A stretch of DNA of 64,000 nucleotides. Origin: WTKG01 sp963735005. Its GTDB lineage: Bacteria > Actinomycetota > Actinomycetes > Actinomycetales > Demequinaceae. Location of the stretch: contig CAVTJA010000009.1 in assembly GCA_963735005.1 (NCBI GenBank), positions 46,917-110,916 on the forward strand, written 5' to 3'. The notes beneath the pieces were generated by a model. That model was given only the letters and a program-made list of their open reading frames with translations. It was not told the DNA's origin and did no database searches. A program made the position numbers and the translations under genes. Of the stretch, positions 26,086 through 38,014 are shown piece by piece; within the stretch, counting starts at the first letter, position 1, and each line of letters starts with the position of its first letter.

Positions 26086-27425
26086 TCGCGCGTGCCGTCA
26101 TTGGCCTCGCCGCCGTGTTCGCGGTGGCGATCGCCGCCGTCGTGGGCCCCACCCAGCAGGCCCCCACCCAGGTCGGGTCCCTCGACCTCGACGTGGTGCC
26201 GGCAGCGCAACGGCTCGCGTGCCCCGGATCGCTGGCGCTACCGGTGGGCGCGGACCCCGACGCGACCGGCGCGCTTGGATCGGGATCGAAGGACGTGAGG
26301 TTTAGCGGCTTTTCGAACGGCGACGAGCCGGTGGCTGCGGGCGAAGGCTGGTCGTTCGACGCGGCACTCGCCACCACGATCGAGCGGATTGGCGGGGGCG
26401 ATCTCGCGGGCCTGGCCGCCGTCGCGTGCGTGGCGCCGTCCACGGACGCCTGGCTGCTCGGCGGGTCCACGACCGTCGGCCACAGCGCCCGCCTTGTGCT
26501 TACGAATCCCACCACCGCGCCGAGCGAGGCGACCGTCACCATCCACGGCGCGGCCGGAGCGGTGTCCCCGCAAGTCACCGTCGCCGTGGGCGCTGGCGCG
26601 ACGCAGCAGGTGCTACTCGAGGCAGTGGCGGCGGGCGTTGACACCGTGGCGGTCCACGTCGAGGCGACCGGCGCGGGCGTCGTCGCCACCCTGCAGGACT
26701 CCCGGCTCGACGGCTTCATCCCGGAGGGCACTGATTGGGTGCCTCCGTCCCCGGCCGCCGCCACCTCGCTCGTTATTCCTGCCGTGGGGCCCAGCAACAC
26801 CGACGACGGCATCTCCATCGTGCGCCTGCTGTCACCCGAGGGCGGCGAGGCCTCGCTCAGGCTCGTCGACAACGTCGGCGAAGTGGCCTGGCCGGGCGTG
26901 GCCGGCATCACGCTCGAGGCAGGCACTGTTGTCGATGTTCAGTTGCCGGTCGCGGTAGCGGGCGCTGTGCTCGTGGAGTCAACGGCGCCCGTGATGGCGT
27001 CCGCGATGACCACTCAGGGCCGCGTGCCCGAGGACGCCCCTGCCGGATCTGTCGCGCGCGACCTTGTGTGGGTCCAGGGGCACGAGTACGTCGAGGGGCG
27101 CGACCTGCGCGCCATGGTGACGCATTACAAGCCCGCGGTCGCGGTGTACGCGCATCAGGACACCACCGTGGTCGTCACTGAGGTCGCGACGGGCAAGGTG
27201 CTCGTGGAGCAGCGCGTCACCCGCGGCACTAGCGTCCGGCTGCCGCTCGACGTCCCAGGCGGCACGGAGGTTGCGGTCACGGGCGACGTCTCGTGGGTGG
27301 TGCTTGTCGGTGACCTGCCGGGATTCGTCACCGCCATCGAGCCCACGGACGTCACGGAGGACCCGGTCGGCGTCCTGGTGGCGCCAGCGCCGTACTCGGA
27401 GACGGGTTGGGTTCAGGCGCCGTAG
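26082..27425 (+). CDS. DUF5719 family secreted/anchored protein
   Basis: 447 residues. N-terminal signal-anchor (I-A-R-A-V-I-G-L-A-A-V-F-A-V-A-I-A-A-V-V), then a repetitive beta-rich extracytoplasmic region with paired cysteines (C-P-G-S near residue 47 and A-C-V-A-P near 118). DUF5719 proteins are encoded directly after the large GT2 protein in many actinobacteria and are presumably its extracellular partner; activity unknown. GTG 26082 overlaps the upstream stop (GTGA) and has GGAGG 5 bp before it, so translation is coupled. Its last 13 bp overlap the convergent metallopeptidase-like gene. Confidence 0.85.
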   Translation: MIARAVIGLAAVFAVAIAAVVGPTQQAPTQVGSLDLDVVPAAQRLACPGSLALPVGADPDATGALGSGSKDVRFSGFSNGDEPVAAGEGWSFDAALATTIERIGGGDLAGLAAVACVAPSTDAWLLGGSTTVGHSARLVLTNPTTAPSEATVTIHGAAGAVSPQVTVAVGAGATQQVLLEAVAAGVDTVAVHVEATGAGVVATLQDSRLDGFIPEGTDWVPPSPAAATSLVIPAVGPSNTDDGISIVRLLSPEGGEASLRLVDNVGEVAWPGVAGITLEAGTVVDVQLPVAVAGAVLVESTAPVMASAMTTQGRVPEDAPAGSVARDLVWVQGHEYVEGRDLRAMVTHYKPAVAVYAHQDTTVVVTEVATGKVLVEQRVTRGTSVRLPLDVPGGTEVAVTGDVSWVVLVGDLPGFVTAIEPTDVTEDPVGVLVAPAPYSETGWVQAP

Positions 27426-27814
27426 TCGGGGTCGACGTCGTGCGGGCTGCGACCCAGCACGTGCGCCACGTGCTCGGCGACGATGTCCCTCACCAGCCCT
27501 GAGAGATCCCCGGGCGTCGCCGCGCGGTCCTCGATCGGCCGGCGGTACAGCACCAGCCGCGCGGGTTGCCCCGCGTCCTCGGGGAACAGCCGGCCAAGCG
27601 GCACGCCGCCCTCCCACGCAGCGGGGGCCGACGGCGGCACCTCCTCGACCGCGAACTCGATGCGGCCCCAGTGCGGCCCCCAGCGGGGCTCAAGGCGCTC
27701 GGCGGCGGCCATCACCAGCTCGTCGAAAGCCTGATGCCGCGTGCGATAACCCGGCAGCGTGGGCGGAAGCAGCGGCGCGCGCAAGCCGCGCCCGTGCCTG
27801 TCCCGTGTGCCCAT
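27413..27814 (-). CDS. Metallopeptidase-family (zincin-like fold) protein, degenerate active site
   Basis: 133 residues matching the small zincin-like family that includes Rv3259. The fold end is recognisable (I-V-A-E-H-V-A-H-V-L-G then V-D-P-D-Y-G). Where the family has H-E-x-x-H, this copy reads E-H-V-A-H: the first His and the catalytic Glu are exchanged, so zinc peptidase activity is doubtful. Actinobacterial members are often degenerate here. Convergent with DUF5719 (13-bp overlap) and divergent from DUF3499, the arrangement seen in mycobacteria. ATG 27814 is 6 bp from a TAGGGT -10 box. Confidence 0.75.
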   Translation of the reverse strand: MGTRDRHGRGLRAPLLPPTLPGYRTRHQAFDELVMAAAERLEPRWGPHWGRIEFAVEEVPPSAPAAWEGGVPLGRLFPEDAGQPARLVLYRRPIEDRAATPGDLSGLVRDIVAEHVAHVLGRSPHDVDPDYGA

Positions 27815-27820
27815 ACCGCG

Positions 27821-27826
27821 ACCCTA
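27821..27826 (-). promoter_or_regulatory. -10 box (TAGGGT), leaderless metallopeptidase-like gene
   Basis: TAGGGT, 6 bp, ATG 27814 on the minus strand. Confidence 0.5.
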
Positions 27827-27872
27827 GCGTCGGCGCGCGGCGTGGTGCGCGAGCATCGCGGACGCGCGGGGG

Positions 27873-27878
27873 TACCGT
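27873..27878 (+). promoter_or_regulatory. -10 box (TACCGT) of DUF3499 gene
   Basis: TACCGT, 7 bp, GTG 27886 (ATG 27889 next codon). Confidence 0.45.
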
Positions 27879-27885
27879 CCAAAGG

Positions 27886-28233
27886 GTGATGAGAATTCGG
27901 CACTGCGCGAAGACGTCGTGTAGCGCGCCCGCCGTGGCGACGCTCACGTACCAATACGAGGACTCCACCGTAGTCGTGGGGACCCTGTCGCAGCGCGCGG
28001 AGCCGCACTCTTACGACCTGTGCGTGCGGCACGCCGACGCCTTCACCGCCCCGCGCGGTTGGGACGTCGTGCACCTCCACCAGGAGTTCGTGGAGCCGGA
28101 GCCGTCGCCCGACGACCTTGACGCGCTCGCCCACGCGGTGCGCGAGGCCGGGCGTCGCCCCGAGCCGCAGCAGGACGTCGCGGAGGCAGAACCGCCCCGG
28201 CGGGGCCACCTGCGCGTAGTCTCCGACGCCTAG
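27886..28233 (+). CDS. DUF3499 family protein
   Basis: 115 residues from GTG 27886 (M-R-I-R-H-C follows at 27889). The conserved start C-x5-C-x3-A-x-x-T-L-x-Y-x-Y and the C-V-R-H-A-D motif suggest a metal-binding ribbon (R-H-C, T-S-C-S, L-C-V-R-H). The family (Rv3258c) is restricted to actinobacteria and always sits just upstream of the phosphomannomutase gene. Function unknown. The acidic, proline-rich C-terminal 40 residues are variable. Confidence 0.82.
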   Translation: MMRIRHCAKTSCSAPAVATLTYQYEDSTVVVGTLSQRAEPHSYDLCVRHADAFTAPRGWDVVHLHQEFVEPEPSPDDLDALAHAVREAGRRPEPQQDVAEAEPPRRGHLRVVSDA

Positions 28234-28240
28234 GGGCGAC

Positions 28241-28246
28241 TACCGT
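28241..28246 (+). promoter_or_regulatory. -10 box (TACCGT) of manB, leaderless
   Basis: TACCGT, 6 bp, GTG 28253, starting right after the DUF3499 stop. Confidence 0.5.
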
Positions 28247-28252
28247 AGTGGC

Positions 28253-29680
28253 GTGACTACGAAGCCCGATCTCAGCAACCTGATCAAGTCCTACGACGTC
28301 CGCGGCGTCTACGGGGACACCCTCACCGAGGATGTGACTCGCGCGATCGCCGCGGCATTCGCCGACGTGGTGGTCCTGCCCGACGGCATGGATACCGTCG
28401 CGATCGGCCGCGACATGCGCGAATCCGGTGTCCCGCTCGCCAAGGCGTTCGTCGCGGGCCTCAACGACCGCGGCGTCAACGCCATCCTGATCGGCATGTG
28501 CTCGACCGACGGGCTTTACCACGCGTCCGGGTCGCTCGACATCCCTGGCGCCATGATCACCGCGAGCCACAACCCCGCCGAGTACAACGGCATCAAAATG
28601 TGTCGGGCCCGCGCTCGCGCCGTCGGAGAGAACTCCGGCCTCGCCGAGGTGCGCGAGCTCGCCGCAACATACATCGCCGAGGGCATCCCCGTGGCCGATG
28701 CGCGGGGCACCTCCGAGGAACGCGACATGCTCGCCGAGTACGGTGCGTTCCTCCGCGGCCTTGTGGACCTGTCGGGCTCGCGCAAGCTCAAGGTGGTGGT
28801 CGACGCGGCGAACGCGATGGGCGGCTACACCGTCCCCGCGGTGCTCGGGACGGGCGCCGGCCTGCCCGAGCTTCCGCTCGAGATCATCCCGCTGTACTTC
28901 GAGCTCGACGGCACGTTCCCCAACCACGAGGCGAACCCGCTCGAGGCCAAGAACCTTGTGGACCTGCAAGCCGCTGTGCTCGAGCACGGTGCCGACATCG
29001 GCCTCGCCTTCGACGGCGACGCCGACCGCTGCTTCGCGATCGACGAGAAGGGCGACGTGGTCGCCGCCTCCACCGTGACGGCCCTGGTGGGCCTGCGCGA
29101 GACCAAGCGCGACCTCGCCAACGGCGGCCACCCCACCGTCGTCTACAACCTTGTGTCCTCCATGGCCGTGCCAGAGCTGCTCCACGATGCCGGCGCTATC
29201 ACGGTGCGCTCGAAGGTGGGCCACTCGAACGTCAAGGCCCTCATGGCGGAGCACAACGCCGTGTTTGGCGGCGAGCACAGCGCCCACTTTTACTTCCGCG
29301 ATTTTTGGTACGCGGACTCGGGGATGCTGGCCGCGATGCACGTGCTGGCAGCGTTGGGCGAGCAGGACCGCACGCTGAGCGAAATCCTGTCGACCTACTC
29401 GCCGTACACCGCGTCGGGCGAGATCAACTCGACGGTGCCGAACACGCAGGACGCGCTCGACCGGGTGACGGCCGCGCTCGTCACCGGCGCCCCTGGGGTT
29501 GCGACCGACGATCTCGACGGACTGTCCATCAACCACTGGACCAGCGAGCCGCAGTGGTGGGCGAGCGTGCGCGCCTCCAACACCGAGCCGGTGGTGCGGC
29601 TCAACGTCGAAGCCGCCGACCCGGCCGTCATGGCCGACGTGCGCGACCGCGCCCTCGCGGCCGTGCGAGCCGACGGCTAG
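28253..29680 (+). CDS. manB: Phosphomannomutase/phosphoglucomutase
   Basis: 475 residues. It interconverts hexose 6- and 1-phosphates for GDP-mannose/glycan synthesis. All four active-site loops are visible: phosphoserine loop T-A-S-H-N-P (Ser105), metal loop D-G-D-A-D-R, sugar-binding G-E-H-S-A-H, and the phosphate loop R-A-S-N-T-E-P. It fits the surrounding glycosyltransferase and LCP genes as a supplier of activated sugar. A CDF transporter gene follows 7 bp downstream. Confidence 0.94.
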   Translation: MTTKPDLSNLIKSYDVRGVYGDTLTEDVTRAIAAAFADVVVLPDGMDTVAIGRDMRESGVPLAKAFVAGLNDRGVNAILIGMCSTDGLYHASGSLDIPGAMITASHNPAEYNGIKMCRARARAVGENSGLAEVRELAATYIAEGIPVADARGTSEERDMLAEYGAFLRGLVDLSGSRKLKVVVDAANAMGGYTVPAVLGTGAGLPELPLEIIPLYFELDGTFPNHEANPLEAKNLVDLQAAVLEHGADIGLAFDGDADRCFAIDEKGDVVAASTVTALVGLRETKRDLANGGHPTVVYNLVSSMAVPELLHDAGAITVRSKVGHSNVKALMAEHNAVFGGEHSAHFYFRDFWYADSGMLAAMHVLAALGEQDRTLSEILSTYSPYTASGEINSTVPNTQDALDRVTAALVTGAPGVATDDLDGLSINHWTSEPQWWASVRASNTEPVVRLNVEAADPAVMADVRDRALAAVRADG

Positions 29681-29687
29681 GGGAGCC

Positions 29688-30601
29688 GTGTCGAGCCAAG
29701 GGGGCACCAAGGCGATCGTCGCGGCGCTCACCGCCAACCTCGGCATCGGTGTCACCAAGTTTGTGGCGTTCGCGCTCACGGGCGCGGCGTCGATGCTGGC
29801 GGAGGCGGTGCACTCCGTCGCCGACTCCGGCAACCAGGTTCTGCTGCTCATTGGCGGCAAGCGCGCCGTGGCCGAGGAGACGCCTGACCATCCCTTCGGG
29901 TACGCGCGGGCGCGCTATTACTACGCGTTCCTGGTGGCCGTGGTGCTTTTCACTGTCGGTGGCCTGTACGCGCTGTACGAGGCGTGGCACAAGTTCAAGC
30001 ACCCGGAGCCGATCGAGTCGTGGCAGTGGGTGCCAATCACCGTGCTGTGCGTCGCGATCGTGCTCGAGGGGATGTCGTTCCGCACCGCCATCGGCGAGTC
30101 GAACAAGGTGCGCGGCAAGCTGTCGTGGCCGGGCTTCATCAAGAAGTCGCGCAGCCCGGAGCTGCCGGTGATCCTGCTTGAGGACCTTGCCGCGCTGACG
30201 GGACTCGTGTTCGCGCTGGTCGGCGTGGGCGCCACGCTCATCACCCACGACGGCATCTGGGACGCTTTCGGCACCGCCGCGATTGGCCTGTTGCTCGTGA
30301 CGGTGGCTGTGGTGCTTGGCCGCGAGACAAAGTCGATGCTGATGGGCGAGTCCGCGTCCGTCGAGGATGTGGCGCGCATCAGGGCGGCGCTCACGGCGGC
30401 GGGCTTCACGGACGTCATCCACTTGCGCACCATGCACCTGGGGCCAGAGGACGTGCTGGTGGCGGCCAAGGTGGCGCTGCCGGGGACGACGACGGTCGCC
30501 GAGAGCGCGCGCCGCGTCGACGAGGCCGAGGAAGCCATCCGCGCTAAGGTCCCGGTGGCCAAGCGCATCTATCTCGAAGTAGACGTCCGGAGGGACACCG
30601 C

Positions 30602-30605
<4 letters not shown>
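29688..30605 (+). CDS. Cation diffusion facilitator (CDF) family transporter
   Basis: 305 residues. Six membrane helices with A-E-A-V-H-S-V-A-D-S-G-N in TM2 and L-E-D-L-A-A-L-T-G in TM5. The TM2/TM5 metal site has H/D...E/D rather than the D/H-x-x-x-D zinc set. The cytoplasmic C-terminal domain is present. It likely exports Zn2+, Mn2+ or Fe2+ in exchange for protons. GTG 29688 directly follows GGGAG and the manB stop; the longer frame would lie inside manB. It overlaps ahcY by 4 bp (GTGA). Confidence 0.85.
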
Positions 30606-32034
<1,429 letters not shown>

Positions 32035-32038
<4 letters not shown>

Positions 32039-32862
32039 TCGAGCACCTCGGCGACGCCGAAGGGCAGCCTGCGCACCGTCTGCGCCTGCGCGTCGTCCTG
32101 CTGCTGGTGCGCGAGAGAGATTTTGTACTCGCGGTCGCGGCGCGTGACGAGCACGGCAGCGATAAACGTCTCTGGGTGCACGGGGTGCGGCGGGAGCGGC
32201 GCGACATATTCTTTGATCTGCTCGTAGAGCCGCTGGCCGATCTGCGCGCGCGAGGTGGGATGTAGCGTCATCGCGCGGCCGAGGAATTGCCGCGCGGTGA
32301 GCGCCAGGCCGTCGGGGAGGCGCCGGATGTCCACGGTTGACGACCATTCCTCGAGGCCCTGCGGCATCACCATGTGGGTGCGCGTCTGGCGTGCGGCGCG
32401 CACTCGCACCGCGTAGGTTCCGGCGAGCATGTCGCCCACGCGCTTGCCGCGCGAGCTCACGAGCGCCACGAGGATGCTGATCATGCCCGCGACCATCCAC
32501 GTCTCGAAGACAGCGGTCAGGGCTCGCCCGAAGGCGTGGCGGGCGGAAATGGGGCCGCCGTCGTCGCGGACGATGCGGATACCCATCGCGAGTTTGCCGA
32601 GGCTTCGGCCCCGCGTGAGGGTTTCCACAGTCGCGGGTCCGATGACGAACAGGAACGCGGTGAAGACGACGCTGATCGCGGCAATCGCCGCGAAGTCGAG
32701 CCCCTGGGGGACCAGCGAGTCGAGAAGGACTCCGCCGCCCCACGCGACGGCGACGGTGACGGCCACGTCGATGAGGCCGCCGACGATACGGGTGCCGATG
32801 TTGGCGGTGGCGGTGTCGAGCACGACGCCCTCGCCGATCACCGTTTCGTCGGCATTCGTCAC
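32035..32862 (-). CDS. RDD family membrane protein
   Basis: 275 residues. The RDD domain (residues ~18-150) has R-I-V-G-G-L-I-D and G-R-S-L-G-K-L-A-M-G-I-R-I-V-R. A ~125-residue soluble C-terminal tail follows, with R-R-L-P-D-G-L-A-L-T-A-R. Function unknown; in actinobacteria it sits back to back with the SpoIIM-DUF58-MoxR group, as here. GTG 32862 has a strong AAGGAGG site; the longer ORF (to 33222) would run antisense through the SpoIIM gene. Its stop overlaps the stop of ahcY. Confidence 0.87.
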
Positions 32863-32902
32863 GGAACCCACCTCCTTGGTCGTCGTATGGCATCGTATCG
32901 GT

Positions 32903-33898
32903 ATGGATCTCGACTCGTTCATTGCCGTGCGCGAGCCGCGCTGGCAGCGGCTTGAACAACTTGCGAAGCTGCGCGGGATGCCCGGCGCCGCCGCGGACGA
33001 GTTCGCGCAGCTGTACCAGCTGACGGCGACCGACCTGTCGCAAGTGCGTGCCGCCGCTCCCGACCCGCAGCTCATCTCCCGCCTGTCGATCCTGCTGGCG
33101 AACGCCCGAACCCACCTCGCGGGCGCGAACCAGCCGATGTGGAAGCAGATCGCGAGGTTTTTCGCGCGCGACCTGCCTTTGTCGCTGTACCGGCTGCGGT
33201 GGCCCACAGTGGGCGTCACCATCGCGTTCGTGGCGATCGCGATCGCGACAGCCGTCTACATCTCGAACGAGCCTGGGGCGCTGGATCAGGTGGGTAGCTT
33301 CGAGGCCCGCCAGGACTACGCGAACACGCAGTTCGAGAGCTACTACTCTCAGTACCCCAGCAGTTCATTCTTCGCCCGGGTGTGGACGAACAACTCGTGG
33401 GTCGTCTTGCAGTCGGTCGGCGGAGGCTTCACCGGCATATTCACGGTGTGGGTCCAGTACGCGAACGCCGCGAGCACGGGGACGGCAGCCGCGATCATGT
33501 ACGAGTTCGGGTACCTCGGCTTGTTCTTCAAGCTGATCATGCCTCACGGCCTGCTCGAGCTCACGGCGATCTGGATCTCGGGGGCCGCGGGGCTGCGAAT
33601 CTTCTGGTCGCTGATGGTGCCAGGGGAGCGTAAGCGCATGGACGCCATCGCGGCCGAGGGCCGCATGCTGATCGGCGTCGCGCTGGGCCTAGTGGCCGTG
33701 CTCATGGCTGCCGGGCTCATGGAGGGCTTCGTGACCGGGTCGCGGCTGCCGTGGCTCGCGAAGGACGCCATCGGAGTGCTGGTGCTCGCGGGCTTCTGGA
33801 CCTACGTAATCTACTTTGGCCGCATCGCCGCGCGCGAGGGCTTCACCGGCGACATCGACGCCGACGCCGCGGGGGATTACGTCCCCGTGGCGGGCTAG
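32903..33898 (+). CDS. SpoIIM-like (DUF95) membrane protein
   Basis: 331 residues. A soluble N-terminal helix bundle (~90 residues, starting M-D-L-D-S-F-I-A-x-R-E-P-x-W-x-x-L) is followed by five or six membrane segments containing N-N-S-W-V, F-T-G-I-F-T-V-W and M-P-H-G-L-L-E-L-T-A-I-W-I-S-G-A-A-G, the core signature of stage II sporulation protein M. This is not evidence for sporulation: the family is found in many non-sporing actinobacteria next to RDD, DUF58 and MoxR genes, as here. The ATG was chosen because the 158 preceding codons are antisense to the RDD gene. Confidence 0.88.
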   Translation: MDLDSFIAVREPRWQRLEQLAKLRGMPGAAADEFAQLYQLTATDLSQVRAAAPDPQLISRLSILLANARTHLAGANQPMWKQIARFFARDLPLSLYRLRWPTVGVTIAFVAIAIATAVYISNEPGALDQVGSFEARQDYANTQFESYYSQYPSSSFFARVWTNNSWVVLQSVGGGFTGIFTVWVQYANAASTGTAAAIMYEFGYLGLFFKLIMPHGLLELTAIWISGAAGLRIFWSLMVPGERKRMDAIAAEGRMLIGVALGLVAVLMAAGLMEGFVTGSRLPWLAKDAIGVLVLAGFWTYVIYFGRIAAREGFTGDIDADAAGDYVPVAG

Positions 33899-35187
33899 AG
33901 CTTCCCGGCCTTCTTCAGGTCGAGGTACGCGTCCGCGACGGCCGGCGCGAGCTGGTCCGGTGCTGCGGTAACCACCTGGGCGCCCATGCGACGCATCCGC
34001 ATCGCGATTGCCTGGCGCTCAAGGTCGAAGCGCGTGGCCGCCGCGGCGCCGAAGACGTCGAGCACATCGGTGCGGGCGGCCATCATCTCGGTAAGCTCCG
34101 GATCGTCAACCGAGCCGATGAGCACCTGGTGCTTGCGGGCGATGGGCCGGATCGCGCGCAGCAGCCCGCTCTGGACCGCCGCGGGGTCAACGGAGGTCAT
34201 GATGGCCACCAGCGCGCGCTGGCTGGTGTGCTTGTAGACGGTCTCGGTGGCGCCTATCCAGTCCATCTCGGTAATGGTTGCCTCGATGGGCGCCAGGCGG
34301 TCCGCGAGGATAGACATGAGTGCGCTCCCCGACGCACCGGCGACCCGGCCGCGCACCCGGCGGTCGTACGCGATCACCTGCACCCGGTCGCCGGCGTGGC
34401 TGGCGAGCGCGGCAAGCAGCAGCGTGGCTTCGATGGATTCATCCAGGCGAGGGTGGTCGCCGATGCGGGCGGCGGCAGTGCGCGACGTGTCGATCATGAT
34501 GAAGACGTGGCGGTCGCGCTCGGGGCGCCAGGTGCGTACGACGACCTCGGAGCGGCGGCCAGTCGCCCGCCAGTCGATCGAACGCACGTCGTCGCCGATC
34601 ACGTATTCGCGCAGCGAGTCGAACTCGCTTCCGGCGCCTCGGATCTGCACCGCGGAGCGGCCGTCGAGCTCGCGCAAGCGGGCTAGCCGCGACGGCAGGT
34701 GGCGCCGTGACCGGAACTCGGGCAGGACGCGCAGTCGGGCCGGGACGTCGATGGACAACTGGCGGCCCGCGAGCCGTAATGGACCCACAAGCCTGAGTGT
34801 CACCGCGCCCGCCGCGCGGTCGCCGCGACGGGTGGGAGTGAGGCGAGTCGTGACGCGGCGGCGCTCGTGCGGGGGAACGTCAATGTGGTGGCGGTTGGTG
34901 CCCGCGCCCGCGGAGGGCTCCCACGCGTCTCGCACCTCGCCGTGAATCTGCCTGCGCCCCACGTTGAGGATGGTGAGCGTCGACGACGCGGATTCGGTGA
35001 GACGCACCTGGGCCGGGACGTCGCGGCGCACGGCTACCGACCGCGGCGATGGCGCGAGCGCAGCGTCTACCGCGCACACCACGAGTACGCCTACCGTCCA
35101 CAGGGCACCCACCGACAGGGTGGAGAGCCATATGACCGGGACGAGCCCGACCGCGGTGAGCGCCAGCGCGCGCCAGGTGAGGTACAT
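33895..35187 (-). CDS. DUF58 domain-containing protein
   Basis: 430 residues. Two N-terminal membrane helices, an immunoglobulin-like region, then the DUF58 motif R-E-Y-x-x-G-D-D-x-R-x-I-D-W-R-A-T-G-R (~residues 190-210). A von Willebrand A-like domain follows, with a D-T-S-R metal site. DUF58 proteins are partners of MoxR AAA+ ATPases. It is the last gene of a 3-bp-spaced operon after MoxR. Confidence 0.9.
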   Translation of the reverse strand: MYLTWRALALTAVGLVPVIWLSTLSVGALWTVGVLVVCAVDAALAPSPRSVAVRRDVPAQVRLTESASSTLTILNVGRRQIHGEVRDAWEPSAGAGTNRHHIDVPPHERRRVTTRLTPTRRGDRAAGAVTLRLVGPLRLAGRQLSIDVPARLRVLPEFRSRRHLPSRLARLRELDGRSAVQIRGAGSEFDSLREYVIGDDVRSIDWRATGRRSEVVVRTWRPERDRHVFIMIDTSRTAAARIGDHPRLDESIEATLLLAALASHAGDRVQVIAYDRRVRGRVAGASGSALMSILADRLAPIEATITEMDWIGATETVYKHTSQRALVAIMTSVDPAAVQSGLLRAIRPIARKHQVLIGSVDDPELTEMMAARTDVLDVFGAAAATRFDLERQAIAMRMRRMGAQVVTAAPDQLAPAVADAYLDLKKAGKL

Positions 35188-35190
35188 GAG

Positions 35191-36161
<971 letters not shown>

Positions 36162-36165
<4 letters not shown>

Positions 36166-37385
36166 GAGTCGTGAACCTCTCTCTCTAGTCGGTCCAACCT
36201 GGCAACGGTATCCATGATCGAGGCGTTGTCGCTCGGCGGCGGGCCGTAAAGTATCGCGTCGACCTCGTCCGCGCGGCGTCCGGTGGCGGCGACGACCGCG
36301 CCGATCACGGTGGAGTGGTCCGCGGTCCGCGACAGGCCAAGCCGCTTCGCCATCCGCATGATGGCACCGGCCCGCAGTGCCGCGGTGGCGTGTCCGTACG
36401 AGCGCTGGCGGCGGTATAGCCGCGCCCGCCCGCGGGTCGCTTCGGACGCGCGGACGACGACGGGTAGGCGCTCGGTGATGACCTTGCCCATGCGACGGCC
36501 GCGCCACAGCACGCCCACGAGTCCAATGAAGGTGCCCATGAAGATCGCTGGCGTGAGCCACGACGGCGTGGTGGGCGTGATGTAGTCCTGGGAGACCTTG
36601 CTGTCGGCTCGCAGGGTGGTGTAGTCGTAGTCGCCCGTGTACCAGACGACGTGGTCCGAGCCGCCGATGGTGTTGAACGTGAGCGCAGCGTTGCCGTCGT
36701 CGATGAGCCCCTGGTTGTTGACGATGTTCGCCGTCGCGATCAGGTGCACCGGCCCGCGGTGGCCGCGGTCCATCCGGACGTACAGGCCGGCGTCCGTATT
36801 CGAGTCCCGGAAGCAGACCGATACTCCGGTTTGGAGCGCGTTCCAATACTTGCCGATGTCGCGGCCCGGCCCGCCCGCGCTCACGCCGCGGGCGCGTATG
36901 GCCTCCGCGGCGTCGCAGTCCACGTTCCGGCGGTCGTAGATGCGGGTCGAGCGGGTCTCGAGCGCGTCGTTAACGTCGACGATCTCCGCAAAATTCGGGT
37001 CGATCCAGACGATGGGCCCATCCCACAGCATGATCGAGGCGACCTGGATGCTGTCGAAATACGTGTACCTAGCAATCACCAAGGTGTCGCCCTCGCGGAG
37101 TTTGGTTGCCGCGTCGGCCAGGGTGGACACCTGCTCGATGTCGATGCCGTGGTCGCGCAAGATGTTCCCTGTCGCGCTGGCGCCGAAGTCCGTGTGCGAG
37201 TAGATCGACAGTTCGTCTGTGTCCTGCGGGAGCCGGATGATTGCGCTGAGGCCCACTGTCAGCAGAATTGCGGCGAGCGTCCAGACCAACCAGCCCCACT
37301 GCTTCCAACGGGAGGCGGCCTTCGCTAGCGCGGTCGTGCCGTCGCCAAGCACGTAACCGGCGGGGGCGCGGGAGGTGATCGTCAC
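36162..37385 (-). CDS. DUF4350 domain-containing membrane protein
   Basis: 407 residues. One N-terminal membrane helix, a DUF4350 domain resembling a glutamine-amidotransferase-like sensor fold (D-F-G-A-S-A-T-G near residue 65), a second membrane helix near residue 285, and a cytoplasmic tail with Y-R-R-Q-R-S-Y-G-H-A-T-A-A-L-R-A-G. Function unknown; always in this operon type. Starts GTG 37385, overlapping the DUF4129 stop. Confidence 0.85.
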
Positions 37386-38014
37386 GCGTACACCTCAAGC
37401 CGCGGACGCGCCGCGACAATCGCCTCGTCGAGCGCGCGCAGGCGCTGGTAGTCGGCTTCTGTGGCGCTCGAGTGCCCGTAGAACACCGCGCCAAACGTGC
37501 CGGACGCTGCCACGAGTGCCGGCGCATGGTCGGGGAGCGGCCCGGAGGCCGCCACGGCCGCCTCGTACGCTGTCCTGCCGGACTGCTCGTCGATGATGAG
37601 GCGCTCCTCGACGCCGCGCACGATCGCCCTGAACCGGTCGAGGACGGCGGCCGACCAATCGCTATTCGCGGCCGCCGCTGCCGCGGCCTCGCGCATCTCG
37701 GCGGCGCTTCGCGGGTCGTCGTCGAGCGTCACGTCACCACGGGCGCGGGCCGACCTCGCTTTGCGCGCGGGCCCCACGAACCGCAGGCTGATCGCCACCA
37801 GCGCGATCACGCCGAGCAAGACGAACACCATGAGTGGCACGTTTGCGCTGCCGAGGTTGATGTCAGAAAGCCAGTTGAAGAGGTTGTCGATCCAGTCAAA
37901 GAAGATCTGCAGCAGGTTCCGGCTGGACCCAGACGAGTTCGTGGAAAGTTCGTCGATGGCCCACTGGCGCGCGGTCTCCTCGTCTGGAGTCAGGGGCGCG
38001 TCCCAGTAGATCAT
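37382..38014 (-). CDS. DUF4129 domain-containing membrane protein
   Basis: 210 residues. A short extracytoplasmic N-terminus, a membrane helix (V-P-L-M-V-F-V-L-L-G-V-I-A-L-V-A-I), and a cytoplasmic DUF4129 domain with D-W-S-A-A-V-L-x-R-F-R-A-I-V-R and T-A-Y-E-A. Overlaps both neighbours by 4 bp, so it is translationally coupled within the MoxR-DUF58 operon. Confidence 0.86.
   Translation of the reverse strand: MIYWDAPLTPDEETARQWAIDELSTNSSGSSRNLLQIFFDWIDNLFNWLSDINLGSANVPLMVFVLLGVIALVAISLRFVGPARKARSARARGDVTLDDDPRSAAEMREAAAAAAANSDWSAAVLDRFRAIVRGVEERLIIDEQSGRTAYEAAVAASGPLPDHAPALVAASGTFGAVFYGHSSATEADYQRLRALDEAIVAARPRLEVYA

Noticed and set aside
32903..33898. Evidence for endospore formation (SpoIIM)
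   Set aside because: The family occurs widely in non-sporulating actinobacteria in this same neighbourhood; no other sporulation gene is present.
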